Positions 17,223 to 25,339 of a DNA stretch of 64,000 nt are shown in pieces. The notes under the pieces are model-generated. The model was given only the letters and a program-made list of their open reading frames with translations. It was not told the DNA's origin and searched no databases. Source of the DNA: JBBSDP01 sp038240605. Lineage in GTDB: Bacteria > Planctomycetota > Phycisphaerae > Tepidisphaerales > Tepidisphaeraceae. Location: assembly GCA_038240605.1 (NCBI GenBank), contig JBBSDP010000017.1, positions 1 through 64,000 of the forward strand. The letters are read 5' to 3'. Both the position numbers and the translations under genes were made by a program. Numbering within the stretch: position 1 is the first letter of the stretch; each line of letters opens with the position of its first letter.

Positions 17223-18626
17223 TCATTGCGAAGGCTGATCAACCGGCGGCTCCTCGGCGGACTGATATCCCTTCAGTTTGCGAAAGATGGTACTGGGGTT
17301 GACCTTCAAAATGGCGGCGGCACGTCGGACCGTTCCAACCGAGGCAACCACCCGGCGGATGTGTGCTTGCTCCACCACCTCGAGCGGAACGAGGTCCCCG
17401 ATCGCGTAACCGGGTTTCGGTTCACCCGATGGGCCGGCCTTGTCGTTCAGTAATTCGACCGGCAGGTGGTTCAAGCCGATCATTTCATCGTCGCAGGTCA
17501 GGACGGCGCGCTCGACGACGTTCCTCAGTTCACGAACATTGCCGGGCCAGCGGTGGGCCTCGAGGAGGTACATCGCGTCGCGCGTGAAACCGACGATGTG
17601 CCGGTGGTGCTCCCGGGCAAAGTGGGCGAGGTATCGGCCGGCCAGCGGCGGAACGTCCGGGGCGCGCTCGCGCAACGGCGGGACGTCGATCCGGATCACG
17701 TTCAGCGAAGCTGCCAGGTCCGCCCGAAACCGTTCCGCCGCGACCAGGCACTCGATGTCCGTGTCGGTGGTCGCGATGATGCGTACGTCAACCGGCCGCA
17801 CGTGCGCGTCATTAGTCCGCGCAAACTGCTTGTCCCGCATCAGCGCCAACAGCGCGGGCTGGAGTCGAAGCGGCAGTGTTCCCACTTCCTCCAGCAACAG
17901 GCTGCCGCCGTGGCACATCGCCACCGCGCTGACCCGCTCCCCCGGCTCCGGACCGCCTCCGAACAGTTCGACCTCGGTTTCCTCCGCGGAACGGTCCTGC
18001 AGCGGCACGGCCATGAACGGGCCAGCCGAACGCGGGCTCCACGCGTGGATGGCACGGGCCAGTCGTCCCCGGCCGGTGCCCGGCTCGCCGCGGATGAGGA
18101 TGGCGGCATTGCTGGCGGCGACTCGGCGCGCCAACTCCAGGCCCCCGCGCCAACTTGGACTGAGCGTCGGCAGGTCCCACTCGGGGTCCATCGAGCCCAG
18201 CGTTCGCTGCAACGCCTCCATCCTGCGTTCCAGGTCGCGGCGCTCGGCCACCTTACGGGTGAGCAGCAGAAGGTGGGCCTGCTCGAAGGGCTTTGGAAGA
18301 TAATCGCTGGCGCCAAGTTTCATCGCCTCAACCGCCGTCGCGATCGAGGCAGAGGCGGTGATGACGACGATGCGTGCCCAGGGGTTGTCCCGGAGGAGCG
18401 TCGGGATGTAATCCAGGCCGTTGTCATTGCCGAGCCTCACATCCAGGAAGATCAGGTCGAATGCCTGGCGCGTGGTTTCCAGCAACGCGCTCTGGATCGT
18501 CGCATGAGTGGATACCCGATGGCCGGTTGCTTCCAGGCACATCGAGAGCGCAAATCGAATAGGCTCCTCGTCATCGACGATGAGGATTCGAAGTTTCCCC
18601 GTGTCCGCGCCGGGCTGGTCTGCCAT
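17223..18626 (-). CDS. NtrC-family response regulator lacking the GAFTGA motif
   Basis: A 467-residue regulator using the ATG at 18626; the frame stays open further upstream, but REC begins right after this start. The receiver domain has the acidic pocket (VDDEE), phosphoacceptor D62 in IFLDVRLG and K112. The AAA+ module is degenerate: Walker A is GEPGTGRGR (Lys replaced by Arg), the loop that should contain GAFTGA reads LFGGGPEPGER, and Walker B is LLLEEVG. The C-terminal Fis-type helix-turn-helix (RRAAAILKVNPSTIFRKLKG) is intact. It may therefore bind DNA and respond to phosphorylation without activating sigma-54 polymerase. It is divergent from the ammonium transport genes, so control of nitrogen uptake is a reasonable guess. 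Confidence 0.85.
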   Translation of the reverse strand: MADQPGADTGKLRILIVDDEEPIRFALSMCLEATGHRVSTHATIQSALLETTRQAFDLIFLDVRLGNDNGLDYIPTLLRDNPWARIVVITASASIATAVEAMKLGASDYLPKPFEQAHLLLLTRKVAERRDLERRMEALQRTLGSMDPEWDLPTLSPSWRGGLELARRVAASNAAILIRGEPGTGRGRLARAIHAWSPRSAGPFMAVPLQDRSAEETEVELFGGGPEPGERVSAVAMCHGGSLLLEEVGTLPLRLQPALLALMRDKQFARTNDAHVRPVDVRIIATTDTDIECLVAAERFRADLAASLNVIRIDVPPLRERAPDVPPLAGRYLAHFAREHHRHIVGFTRDAMYLLEAHRWPGNVRELRNVVERAVLTCDDEMIGLNHLPVELLNDKAGPSGEPKPGYAIGDLVPLEVVEQAHIRRVVASVGTVRRAAAILKVNPSTIFRKLKGYQSAEEPPVDQPSQ

Positions 18627-19350
18627 ATGGGATTGGATCAAGGTTGCCGGGTATGCCACGGGTATTGTACTGCCACTCAATGCGCGAAGGGCAAAAAGAG
18701 TGCCATCTGGCAACTTGAAGAGCCTTGAGAGCAAGCAGTGGTGTTGAAGTTTGCGCCAATGCGCGAAAACAAGGCATTCAGCAGCGAACTCAGTGGCGCT
18801 TGCATTTAATGTGCGCATTAACAGGCGGCTGTGGGATGGTTACCCGATTCACATCACTTACTTGCAATTTGCATCATTTTTATAACTCTTAGCCCTTTTA
18901 TTGTGCATTGCAGCGCGATTAAGTTGCATTTACTTCTCCCCCGCCGTGTCGCAGGTCGTAAAATCGGGAAGACTCGGCCAGAATTCGGAGTTACTCAATT
19001 CGGCGCAGAATAGTCACATCTAAGGCTGATAATACGATGAATGGGGGGTTATTAGGCGCGCTCGCAAGCGACGGCAAGGCTCTGTCGGCAGGCGAGATCG
19101 TTCACGCTGCACACGAATCGGGCACACGCGACGCAACTGCCCGCGCATTAGAACGAAAATACGTCGAATCGATCAACCCTCTGGTTCCCCCGGCTCCAAG
19201 TGCATATCGCATTCGCTACGGCATCTTCTTTGCCAAGGGCCACCACCAGTGACTCTCAATCAGGCAGGTAACCCAAAGACAGAGACCGCAGAGAACGTCG
19301 GCCGAGGGTTCGGCCCGTTTTCCGGATCCTAACTCCTTCGAAGGTGAGGC
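18627..19350. other. 724-base intergenic region upstream of amt
   Basis: AT-richer than its surroundings, with TTGCATTTA at about 18809 and 18923 and TTGCAATTTGCAT near 18863, which might be operator-like words. A TATAAC near 18890 could be a -10 box, but no good -35 is seen. No GG-N10-GC sigma-54 promoter was found by eye. A 71-codon frame at 19037-19252 has no convincing start signal. A repeat word (aaagacagagaccgcagagaa) lies at 19271-19297. Confidence 0.4.
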
Positions 19351-21180
19351 ATGACTCGATTCACGTGTAAGTGGTGGCATGGTCGCCCGCGGCAGTCGGG
19401 TCTCTTGGCGGCGCTGCTCCTGATGGCCGCCCTGACCGCAGGCGTCCGTGCTGATACGCCGACGACCGCACCGGCAGCCGAGGCGACAACCGCTCCGGCA
19501 GCCGCGCCTGCAACGGCTCCGGCGACGGCTCCCGCAACCGCTCCCGCGGCAGCAATTACGCCCGACCCCAGCGGTGCGACCGGCGCGGGGGGATCGCTCC
19601 TTACCCCCAATGCCGCCAATGGCTGGCCCGTCGGCACGACGGATCCCAACACCAAAGTATTTACCCCCAAGGCCACGGGACTGACGCCGGATGAAACCGT
19701 TCAGTCCATTGTTCGGCCTTACTACTCGATCAACATGACCTGGACGCTGGTCTGCGGCTTCCTGGTCATGTTCATGCAGGCCGGCTTCGCGCTGGTCGAG
19801 ACGGGGCTTGTGCGCGGCAAGAACGTCTCGCACACGATGAGCATGAACTTCATGGTTTATGCCATCGGCATGCTCGGCTTCTTCATCTGCGGATTCGCAT
19901 TCATGTGCGGCGGGGCGAACGGCACGAACATCGGCGGCCCAGGCCAGCTTGGCGGCGTGCCGACGCTCGATACGATGATCGCCGTCGGCGCGCCCGTCAC
20001 CTACAACGGCGCAACCGACCACGGCTGGGGCCTCATCGGCAACACCGGCTACTTCCTCACCGGCAAGGGATATGACGGCGCGGTCGCCGTCTGGTTCCTG
20101 TTCATGATGGTGTTCATGGATACTACTGCCACGATCGTTACCGGCGCTTGCGCCGAGCGGTGGAGCTTCAAGAGCTTTTGCCTCTTCAGCCTGTTTGTCG
20201 GCGCGTTCATCTACCCTGTGTTCGGCTGCTGGGTGTGGGGCGGCGGATGGCTGGCACAGCTCGGGTATCGCTCGGGTCTCGGCCACGGAGCCTGCGACTA
20301 CGCCGGCTCCGGCGTCGTCCACCTCCAGGGCGGATCGCTGGCGTTGATCACCGCGTTCCTGATCGGGCCGCGCCTCGGCAAGTACAACAGCGCCGGCAAG
20401 CTCGTGAATCCCATTGCCCCGCACGACATTCCGATGGTGCAGCTTGGAGCGTTCATCCTGGCGTTCGGCTGGTTCGGGTTTAACCCGGGCAGCTCGCTGT
20501 CCGCGATGGACGGCCGTATCGGCATTATTGCCACGAACACCATGCTGGCCGGCATGAGCGCGACCATCAGCTGCGTGTTGTACATGTGGCTCTTCGGCCC
20601 CACCAAGAAGCCGGACCCGGCCATGATGTGCAACGGCCTCCTGGCCGGCCTCGTTGCGATTACCGCACCGTGCGCATTCGTGAGCCCGGTCGGCGCGTTC
20701 ATCATCGGCCTGGTGGCCGGCGTGCTGGTCTGCCTGAGCGTCTTCTTCTTCGACAAGATCCGCATCGACGACCCGGTGGGCGCGATCAGCGTTCACGGTG
20801 CCAACGGACTTTGGGGCGTCATCGCCGTCGGGCTGTTTGCCGACGGCACCTATGGCGCCGGTTACAACGGTGTCTGGACGAACGGCGTTACCGGGTTGTT
20901 CTACGGTGGCGGCGCCAGTCAGCTTGCGGCCCAGGCGATTGAAGTCGTCGCCTGCATCGGCTGGAACGTCATCATCGGCGGAATCCTGTTCATGATCACC
21001 GGATTGCTCGTCGGTGGAAACCGCGTGTCGGCCAAGGTCGAGATCGCGGGTCTGGACATACCGGAGATGGGTGCCCTCGGTTATCCCGAGTTCATCAAGC
21101 ATGTTCTGCCGGAAGATATCTCCGACGAGACCGTCGAGGCCATCAAGGCCGGCAGGATCCTCGAACCGGTCGAAGCCTGA
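19351..21180 (+). CDS. amtB: Ammonium transporter (Amt/MEP family)
   Basis: A 609-residue membrane channel for ammonium. A signal peptide is followed by an Ala/Pro/Thr-rich linker (residues ~35-72, repeated APATAP units) not found in typical Amt proteins of about 400-430 residues. The Amt core starts near residue 115 (VQSIVRPYYSINMTWTLVCG) and includes GFALVETGLVRGKN. The twin pore histidines are present: H324 in GSGVVHLQGG and H482 in ISVHGANGLWG. GGTGAGG precedes the ATG. A strong intrinsic terminator follows, then a permease and a PII gene, the usual regulatory partner of Amt. Confidence 0.93.
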   Translation: MTRFTCKWWHGRPRQSGLLAALLLMAALTAGVRADTPTTAPAAEATTAPAAAPATAPATAPATAPAAAITPDPSGATGAGGSLLTPNAANGWPVGTTDPNTKVFTPKATGLTPDETVQSIVRPYYSINMTWTLVCGFLVMFMQAGFALVETGLVRGKNVSHTMSMNFMVYAIGMLGFFICGFAFMCGGANGTNIGGPGQLGGVPTLDTMIAVGAPVTYNGATDHGWGLIGNTGYFLTGKGYDGAVAVWFLFMMVFMDTTATIVTGACAERWSFKSFCLFSLFVGAFIYPVFGCWVWGGGWLAQLGYRSGLGHGACDYAGSGVVHLQGGSLALITAFLIGPRLGKYNSAGKLVNPIAPHDIPMVQLGAFILAFGWFGFNPGSSLSAMDGRIGIIATNTMLAGMSATISCVLYMWLFGPTKKPDPAMMCNGLLAGLVAITAPCAFVSPVGAFIIGLVAGVLVCLSVFFFDKIRIDDPVGAISVHGANGLWGVIAVGLFADGTYGAGYNGVWTNGVTGLFYGGGASQLAAQAIEVVACIGWNVIIGGILFMITGLLVGGNRVSAKVEIAGLDIPEMGALGYPEFIKHVLPEDISDETVEAIKAGRILEPVEA

Positions 21181-21212
21181 TCGGACTCGATCCTGTCAAC
21201 TGTTAACGCTTC

Positions 21213-21248
21213 AGCCCGCCGGCCCCTAACTGGGCCGGCGGGCTTTCT
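21213..21248 (+). terminator. Intrinsic terminator after amt
   Basis: A perfect 13-bp GC-rich stem (21213-21225 with 21232-21244), a 6-nt loop and a short T-containing tail. It lies 33 nt after the amt stop and would separate amt from the downstream permease transcript, at least in part. Confidence 0.8.
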
Positions 21249-21284
21249 GGCAACTTGGCGATTTGTACTCCGCTGGGAACGCTC

Positions 21285-22916
21285 ATGACCAACGTCGGTA
21301 AGTTCTTTGGCTTGCTCGCGGGCACCATCCTGCTGCTGCTGGTCCTGCGATGGACCGGCTTTCTGATCTTCAGCCCCCGCCAGATCCTCAGCATGGGCAT
21401 CTTCTCGATGTTCATTTATGGAACGCTGCTGTTCGGCGAGTTCCGCCTGGCGTTCGCGTTTGGCGGCATCGCACTGCTGATGGCGTGCAGCCTGCTCACG
21501 GTCGAACGGTTCACGCAGGCCGCCAGTCTCGACGTCCTCATCTTCCTGATCGGCACGTTCCTGGTCATCGGATACCTGGAGGAGAGCCAGTTCTTCGAGC
21601 ATGTGGTCGGCGCGATCGTCGGGATCGTCGGACCCCGGCCGGAACTGCTGATCATCACCCTGATGGTCCTCGCGTCGGTGGCGTCGGCGCTGGTGGGGGA
21701 AGTGACCGCGATCCTCTTCATGGCCGGCGCCATGCTTCACCTGACGAGCAAGTACAAGCTCAACCCGGTCCCGTTCATCATCATGCTGGTCTTCGCCTGC
21801 AACAACGGATCGGCCATGAGCTCGGTCGGTAACCCGATCGGCGTGCTGATCGCCCTGAAGACCGGTTTGAGCTTCGTCGATTTCGTGAAGTACGCCGCTC
21901 CGGTCGCCATTGCGGTGGACATCGTGACGTTCGTGATCTGCCGCTGGTGGTTTGCCGACGCCTTCGCGGCATTCGGCGCTGCCGTGCAGAAGGAATTTCA
22001 ACTTAAGACGCGCGCCGCCGCCCAGCTCGCGATGGTTGGCGCAGGCGGGTCCGGTGTCGCCGACTACGATGCCGCGGCGGCTCCCCCGCTGCCATCGGAA
22101 GAAGCCCCCTCGGAATCGGAACCCTTTTATTCTCCCGAGGCAAATGAAACGTCCGACGAGGAGCGCCGCGCCTTCCGCCGGTCGTGGATCATCCTGATCG
22201 CGCTGATCCTGCTGCTGGTGACCCACAAGCAAACCGAGTCATGGCTCGGCCGGGCGTTTCACGCGCCGCTGACGGAGAACAGCGGCGCGATCGTCCACGC
22301 CGCTGATGGTTCGGTGGTTTATGGGTTGCGGGAAGGGACGATGATGGTGGCCGCCGCCCTGGTGATGGGGTGCGCGGTCCTCCTGCTCCAGCGGGAGCGG
22401 GCACGCGAGCTGGTCGAGCGGCGCGTCGACTGGTGGACGCTTTCATTTTTCATGATGCTCTTCGCCTCCGTCGGAACGTTGCAGGACACCGGCGTGACGG
22501 AGGTCATCGCCGCACGACTGAGCGGCGTCGGTGGCGGGCACAACGTCGTCATCCAGATCATCGGCTGGGCCACCGGCTGGCTCAGCGCGTTCCTCGACAA
22601 CGTTTTGGCCGTCGCGACCTTTATGCCGGTCGTCCACGACATCCGCGCCAAGGCGGGTGTGCCTTACTCATCGGCGATCTACTGGTTCATGCTCTTCGGC
22701 GGGACGTTCATGGGCAACATGACCATTATCGGTTCCACCGCGAACATCGTCGCCTGCGGGCTGCTGGAGAAGCGCGGCCACGGCACGGTCAAATTTGGCT
22801 ATTGGATGAAGATTGGATTCATAGTGAGTATCGTTTCAATGGTGGTGGCGACGGCGCTACTCCAGATTCAATCGCGTTGGCTGCCGATGATGGATCCGCC
22901 GCGGGCAGGTTCGTAG
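21285..22916 (+). CDS. Ion transporter superfamily permease (NhaD/ArsB/CitM type)
   Basis: A 543-residue multi-pass permease. The start is the ATG at 21285; an in-frame TTG lies 30 nt upstream. Two inverted halves each carry a motif typical of the ion transporter superfamily: FACNNGSAMSSVGNPIGVL in the first and GGTFMGNMTIIGSTANIVA in the second, resembling the substrate-binding loops of NhaD sodium/proton antiporters and of arsenite or citrate permeases. A soluble, acidic, Pro-rich linker of about 70 residues separates the halves (~230-305). It sits between amt and a PII gene, so it may be part of a nitrogen- or ion-responsive unit. The substrate is unknown. Confidence 0.8.
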   Translation: MTNVGKFFGLLAGTILLLLVLRWTGFLIFSPRQILSMGIFSMFIYGTLLFGEFRLAFAFGGIALLMACSLLTVERFTQAASLDVLIFLIGTFLVIGYLEESQFFEHVVGAIVGIVGPRPELLIITLMVLASVASALVGEVTAILFMAGAMLHLTSKYKLNPVPFIIMLVFACNNGSAMSSVGNPIGVLIALKTGLSFVDFVKYAAPVAIAVDIVTFVICRWWFADAFAAFGAAVQKEFQLKTRAAAQLAMVGAGGSGVADYDAAAAPPLPSEEAPSESEPFYSPEANETSDEERRAFRRSWIILIALILLLVTHKQTESWLGRAFHAPLTENSGAIVHAADGSVVYGLREGTMMVAAALVMGCAVLLLQRERARELVERRVDWWTLSFFMMLFASVGTLQDTGVTEVIAARLSGVGGGHNVVIQIIGWATGWLSAFLDNVLAVATFMPVVHDIRAKAGVPYSSAIYWFMLFGGTFMGNMTIIGSTANIVACGLLEKRGHGTVKFGYWMKIGFIVSIVSMVVATALLQIQSRWLPMMDPPRAGS

Positions 22917-22981
22917 GTCGTCGTGCCCAGTCCGCCCAGGGCGGATTCAAGCAGCAACAGCAGCAGTAGACGGAGGTTCCC

Positions 22982-23320
22982 ATGCAGATGATCGTCGCGG
23001 TGGTGAAGCCCAATCGGATCGAGGCCGTTAAGGCGGCCCTCGTGCAACTCGGCATCCTGGGCATGACTGCCATCGAGAGCAAAGGCTTCGCGCATCAGCT
23101 CGGGCACAACGAGCGCTATCGTGGCCCCAAGATGGATGCCGGGTTCGTGCCCAAGATCTGCGTGCTGGTCTGCGTCAAAGACAAAGAAAAAGATGCGGCG
23201 GTCAAGGCGATCAGCACCGCGGCGCGGACCGGCGGCGTGGGGGACGGAAAGATCTTCGTCCTGGAAGCGTCGGAAGTGATGCGCATTCGAACCGGGGATC
23301 GGGACGAAGCGGCCCTGTAA
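22982..23320 (+). CDS. glnK: PII nitrogen-regulatory protein lacking the uridylylation tyrosine
   Basis: A 112-residue PII protein, full length. It aligns without gaps to the classical family: KPNRIEAVKAALVQLGI, the T-loop start GHNERYRG with Tyr46, the B-loop RTGGVGDGKIFV and the C-terminal RIRTGDRDEAAL. Tyr51, the site uridylylated in proteobacteria, is replaced by Met (RGPKM instead of RGAEY), so covalent uridylylation at that position is impossible. Regulation by ATP/ADP and 2-oxoglutarate binding remains plausible. ACGGAGG is a strong ribosome binding site. The likely partners are the Amt channel and perhaps the permease just upstream. Confidence 0.93.
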   Translation: MQMIVAVVKPNRIEAVKAALVQLGILGMTAIESKGFAHQLGHNERYRGPKMDAGFVPKICVLVCVKDKEKDAAVKAISTAARTGGVGDGKIFVLEASEVMRIRTGDRDEAAL

Positions 23321-23346
23321 CGCCGGCGAGCACAGGTGACCCAGCG

Positions 23347-23583
23347 ATGAACGAAAACGCAAAATCCCCGGACGCGGACCCAGGCGTCGATGTCGCCGAG
23401 AAACTCCGTTACCTGATGGGAGACACCGGCGGACTTCACGAGTCCCTCGGCGGCTTCAAGATCGAGGTCTTTCACACCCGGGCGTTTCCGTGGGCCGGGG
23501 TGTTCAAAGTCTTGCTCGACCAGAATTTTCGCGTCTATATCACGCGGCGCAAGGCGGACGTTCGAATTGAAGCCTCCCTTTGA
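23347..23583 (+). CDS. Small soluble protein of unknown function
   Basis: A 78-residue protein 26 nt after the PII gene. It begins with a polar stretch (MNENAKSPDADPGVDVAEK) and then reads LRYLMGDTGGLHESLGGFKI and VFHTRAFPWAGVFKVLLDQNF. No membrane helix, signal peptide or known motif is seen. Position in the amt/PII group is the only functional clue. It is kept because it shares the strand and coding character of its neighbours; the ribosome binding site is weak. Confidence 0.5.
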   Translation: MNENAKSPDADPGVDVAEKLRYLMGDTGGLHESLGGFKIEVFHTRAFPWAGVFKVLLDQNFRVYITRRKADVRIEASL

Positions 23584-23599
23584 GGCGAAGGACCCAACG

Positions 23600-23824
23600 A
23601 TGTGGAAGCAATATCGAAAGACACTCATCCCCACCCAGCTCATGATCGTTACGATCTGTCTGATCGCGTTGTTCTACGCGAAGTTGCCGATGCGGAGCGT
23701 GCTGTTCTACTTCGCGGCCATGCAGCTCTTCGCGCTGGTCGGTGCGATGTGGGCGATCCGGCTTCGACATAAGGTTGAGGCGGCCAAAAAGCGAAGAAAT
23801 GGGATGCCGGACCTGCTGGTCTGA
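23600..23824 (+). CDS. Small two-helix membrane protein of unknown function
   Basis: A 74-residue protein with hydrophobic segments near residues 9-27 (LIPTQLMIVTICLIALFYA) and 32-54 (SVLFYFAAMQLFALVGAMWAI), then a Lys/Arg-rich cytoplasmic tail. The start at 23600 is chosen because GAAGG lies at good distance; an in-frame ATG 33 nt upstream overlaps the preceding gene. It closes the amt-permease-PII group. Confidence 0.55.
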   Translation: MWKQYRKTLIPTQLMIVTICLIALFYAKLPMRSVLFYFAAMQLFALVGAMWAIRLRHKVEAAKKRRNGMPDLLV

Positions 23825-23893
23825 CCCTCGCGTACCTCGCCGCCATCAAATTCAGGTTCGATATTCCGGCCACCGTGAGCCGATAGAAGCGAT

Positions 23894-24229
23894 GTGCCAC
23901 TTAATTTTGACAATCCAGCAATGGAACCAGTCGGGGATCTTTCCAACGGCAGCGCCGGGCCTGGCGTCAACGACCAGAAAGAGTCAGCCAAACGGGTCCG
24001 CGCCGTGATGACCAGGAAGATCGGAGCGGCGGCGATCGACGAAGCCGATGAGCTCCGCAAACTGGAATCAGCGGAGGCCAACCGGCCGCAGGGGATCATG
24101 TTCCGATGTAGTCACCCCAACTGCAATGCCACCCAGCCAAGGGCCGGCCAGTGTGAGAAGTGCGCCCGCGCGCCCGTCCGGCTCATCAGCAATCGCGCTC
24201 AGAACCAGCGCGTGCGCTCGATCATTTAA
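23894..24229 (+). CDS. Hypothetical protein with a C-terminal zinc-ribbon-like motif
   Basis: A 111-residue frame starting with GTG at 23894; an ATG at 23921 would give 102 residues. The middle is helical and charged (KRVRAVMTRKIGAAAIDEAD). The C-terminal part has CSHPNCNATQPRAGQCEKC, two CxxxxC/CxxC-like knuckles that could bind zinc. No ribosome binding site stands out. No family is recognised, and the reality of the gene is moderately supported. Confidence 0.4.
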   Translation: MPLNFDNPAMEPVGDLSNGSAGPGVNDQKESAKRVRAVMTRKIGAAAIDEADELRKLESAEANRPQGIMFRCSHPNCNATQPRAGQCEKCARAPVRLISNRAQNQRVRSII

Positions 24230-24327
24230 TGCTGAGAACCCGGCATGGGTGCGCCGCGCATGCGCGCGGTGATCATTGCTGTGATTCCGGTTCCGGCACG
24301 TCTCGAGACAGCAAACGAATACGTCAG

Positions 24328-24541
24328 ATGAAGCAATTCAGGCGATGTCGTCTGGATCGAGTTGCCCGGCATCGTTCAGACCAAGCGACGGCCAGCCATC
24401 GTCCTCTCATCCTCCACATACCACACAACCCGGCCCGACGTCATCGTCGGCTTGGTTGCAAGCCAGACGTCCAAATCAAACGCACCCACCGATTTCCTCA
24501 TTGAGGATTGGGACGCTGCGGGACTGCGACGCGCGAATTGA
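24328..24541 (+). pseudogene. MazF/PemK-like toxin remnant, frameshifted and truncated
   Basis: The ATG at 24328 gives MKQF; one base out of frame, the sequence continues as GDVVWIELPGIVQTKRRPAI, VLSSSTYHTTRPDVIVGLVA and TDFLIEDWDAAGLRR. This matches the PemK/MazF endoribonuclease fold (GDVVW, KRRPAIVLSS and the later DxxIEDWxAAGL block). One missing base near 24338-24340 would join start and body. The frame stops at 24541 after about 66 residues, whereas the family needs about 105-115, so the C-terminal catalytic region is also lost. It lies directly upstream of a DUF433 antitoxin-like gene and is too short and broken to appear as a normal open frame. Confidence 0.7.
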
Positions 24542-24560
24542 GTGGTTTACCCGAGAAACT

Positions 24561-24809
24561 ATGGGTAAGATTTTCAGGATGGATTACGTGACGAAACATC
24601 CCGACGTGGTCAGCGGAACGCCGTGCTTCGCGAGGACGCGCGTCCCGGTGAAGTCCCTCTTTGACTGGCTCGCCAACGGCCACACGATCGATGAGTTTCT
24701 CGAAAACTTCCCCAGTGTCACGCGCGAGCAAGCGCAGGGCGTTCTGGACGTTGCCAACACGGAAGTCGCCGCCCGTGCTCGATATGCCGAGCCGGTGAAG
24801 TTGCGGTGA
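24561..24809 (+). CDS. DUF433-type putative antitoxin
   Basis: An 82-residue DUF433 protein: ITxHPxVxSGxP-like start (VTKHPDVVSGTPCFARTRVP), then VKSLFDWLANGHTIDEFLEN and FPSVTREQAQGVLDVA, a winged-helix-like repeat of predicted antitoxins. The start at 24561 has a weak GAG ahead; an internal ATG at 24579 is possible. Its stop overlaps the GTG of the next gene by 4 nt, the usual arrangement of a DUF433-DUF5615 toxin-antitoxin operon. Its partner is truncated, so the antitoxin may be an orphan. Confidence 0.75.
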   Translation: MGKIFRMDYVTKHPDVVSGTPCFARTRVPVKSLFDWLANGHTIDEFLENFPSVTREQAQGVLDVANTEVAARARYAEPVKLR

Positions 24810-25003
24810 AGGTGCTGCTCGACGAAAATATTCCGCACCAATTGCGGTTCGTACTCGAGGGTCACGAAGTCTTCACCGCTGCCTATTCCGGCCTGAGCGG
24901 TATTTCCAACGGACAGCTACTCGTCCAGGCAGCCCTCTTGGGATTCGCCGCACATATCACCTGCGACAGGGGCATGGCAGACCATTGTCATCCCAACTGG
25001 TGA
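24806..25003 (+). pseudogene. DUF5615 PIN-like toxin, C-terminally truncated
   Basis: It starts with GTG overlapping the antitoxin stop and reads MKVLLDENIPHQLRFVLEGH, EVFTAAYSGLSGISNGQLLV and ITCDRGMA. These match the DUF5615 PIN-like start (MKVLLDENLP), the NGxLLxxA helix and the beginning of the TxDR motif. The family runs to about 110-120 residues; here the sequence leaves the family near residue 56 and ends after 65. At that point (~24970-24980) it switches to the remnant of an unrelated minus-strand gene. The truncated product lacks later acidic catalytic residues and is probably inactive. Confidence 0.7.
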
Positions 25004-25243
25004 ATTCGCCCCCGCAGAGCGGCCAAAGGGACGCCAGTGTGGCGACGAGAATGACAGCCGTCGGCGCCCAGCGACTGATACGCGGCTCCACGACCGGTGG
25101 TCGAACGTCGCGCGCTTTGCGTGAAGCTGCGTTGGCTCGGTTCATATGGAGCAGGATCAGCGGCCCGATGAAAAATGCCGTCCATAATTCCGTCGCACCA
25201 TTGAGCAGGCTTCGAGCCAGCTCGACCTGATTCAGTCGAGCGA
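24957..25243 (-). pseudogene. Fragment of a membrane protein gene (glycosyltransferase-like)
   Basis: The minus-strand frame reads LARSLLNGATELWTAFFIGP, LILLHMNRANAAS and then PTAVILVATLASLWPLCGGEF followed by TSWDDNGL. The last part resembles the first membrane helix and Phe-x-x-(W)DD motif of polytopic TPR or mannosyltransferase-like proteins. The frame meets a stop near 25246 and is cut at ~24970 by the DUF5615 remnant. An ATG at 25145 could be the original start. No intact product is expected. Confidence 0.4.
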
Positions 25244-25339
25244 GTCATGGAAGATATTCACTTGTGCGTTACGCGAGCGCGAGTCGGCCACGCTTTTCTA
25301 TTGGGAATGACCAGCCGGTTGGGCTAAGCTCAGACAGCA

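Noticed and set aside
18790..18940. Possible sigma-54 promoter before amt
   Set aside because: TTGCA words are present, but no GG lies 10 nt before the GC in any of them, on either strand, by eye.
19037..19252. 71-codon frame upstream of amt
   Set aside because: It has no ribosome binding site and no recognisable features; the region also has repeat words. It was described as intergenic.
19216..21102. 628-codon minus-strand frame over amt
   Set aside because: It is antisense to the well-supported amt gene and is dominated by Asp/Glu/His/Arg, as expected for a shadow frame.
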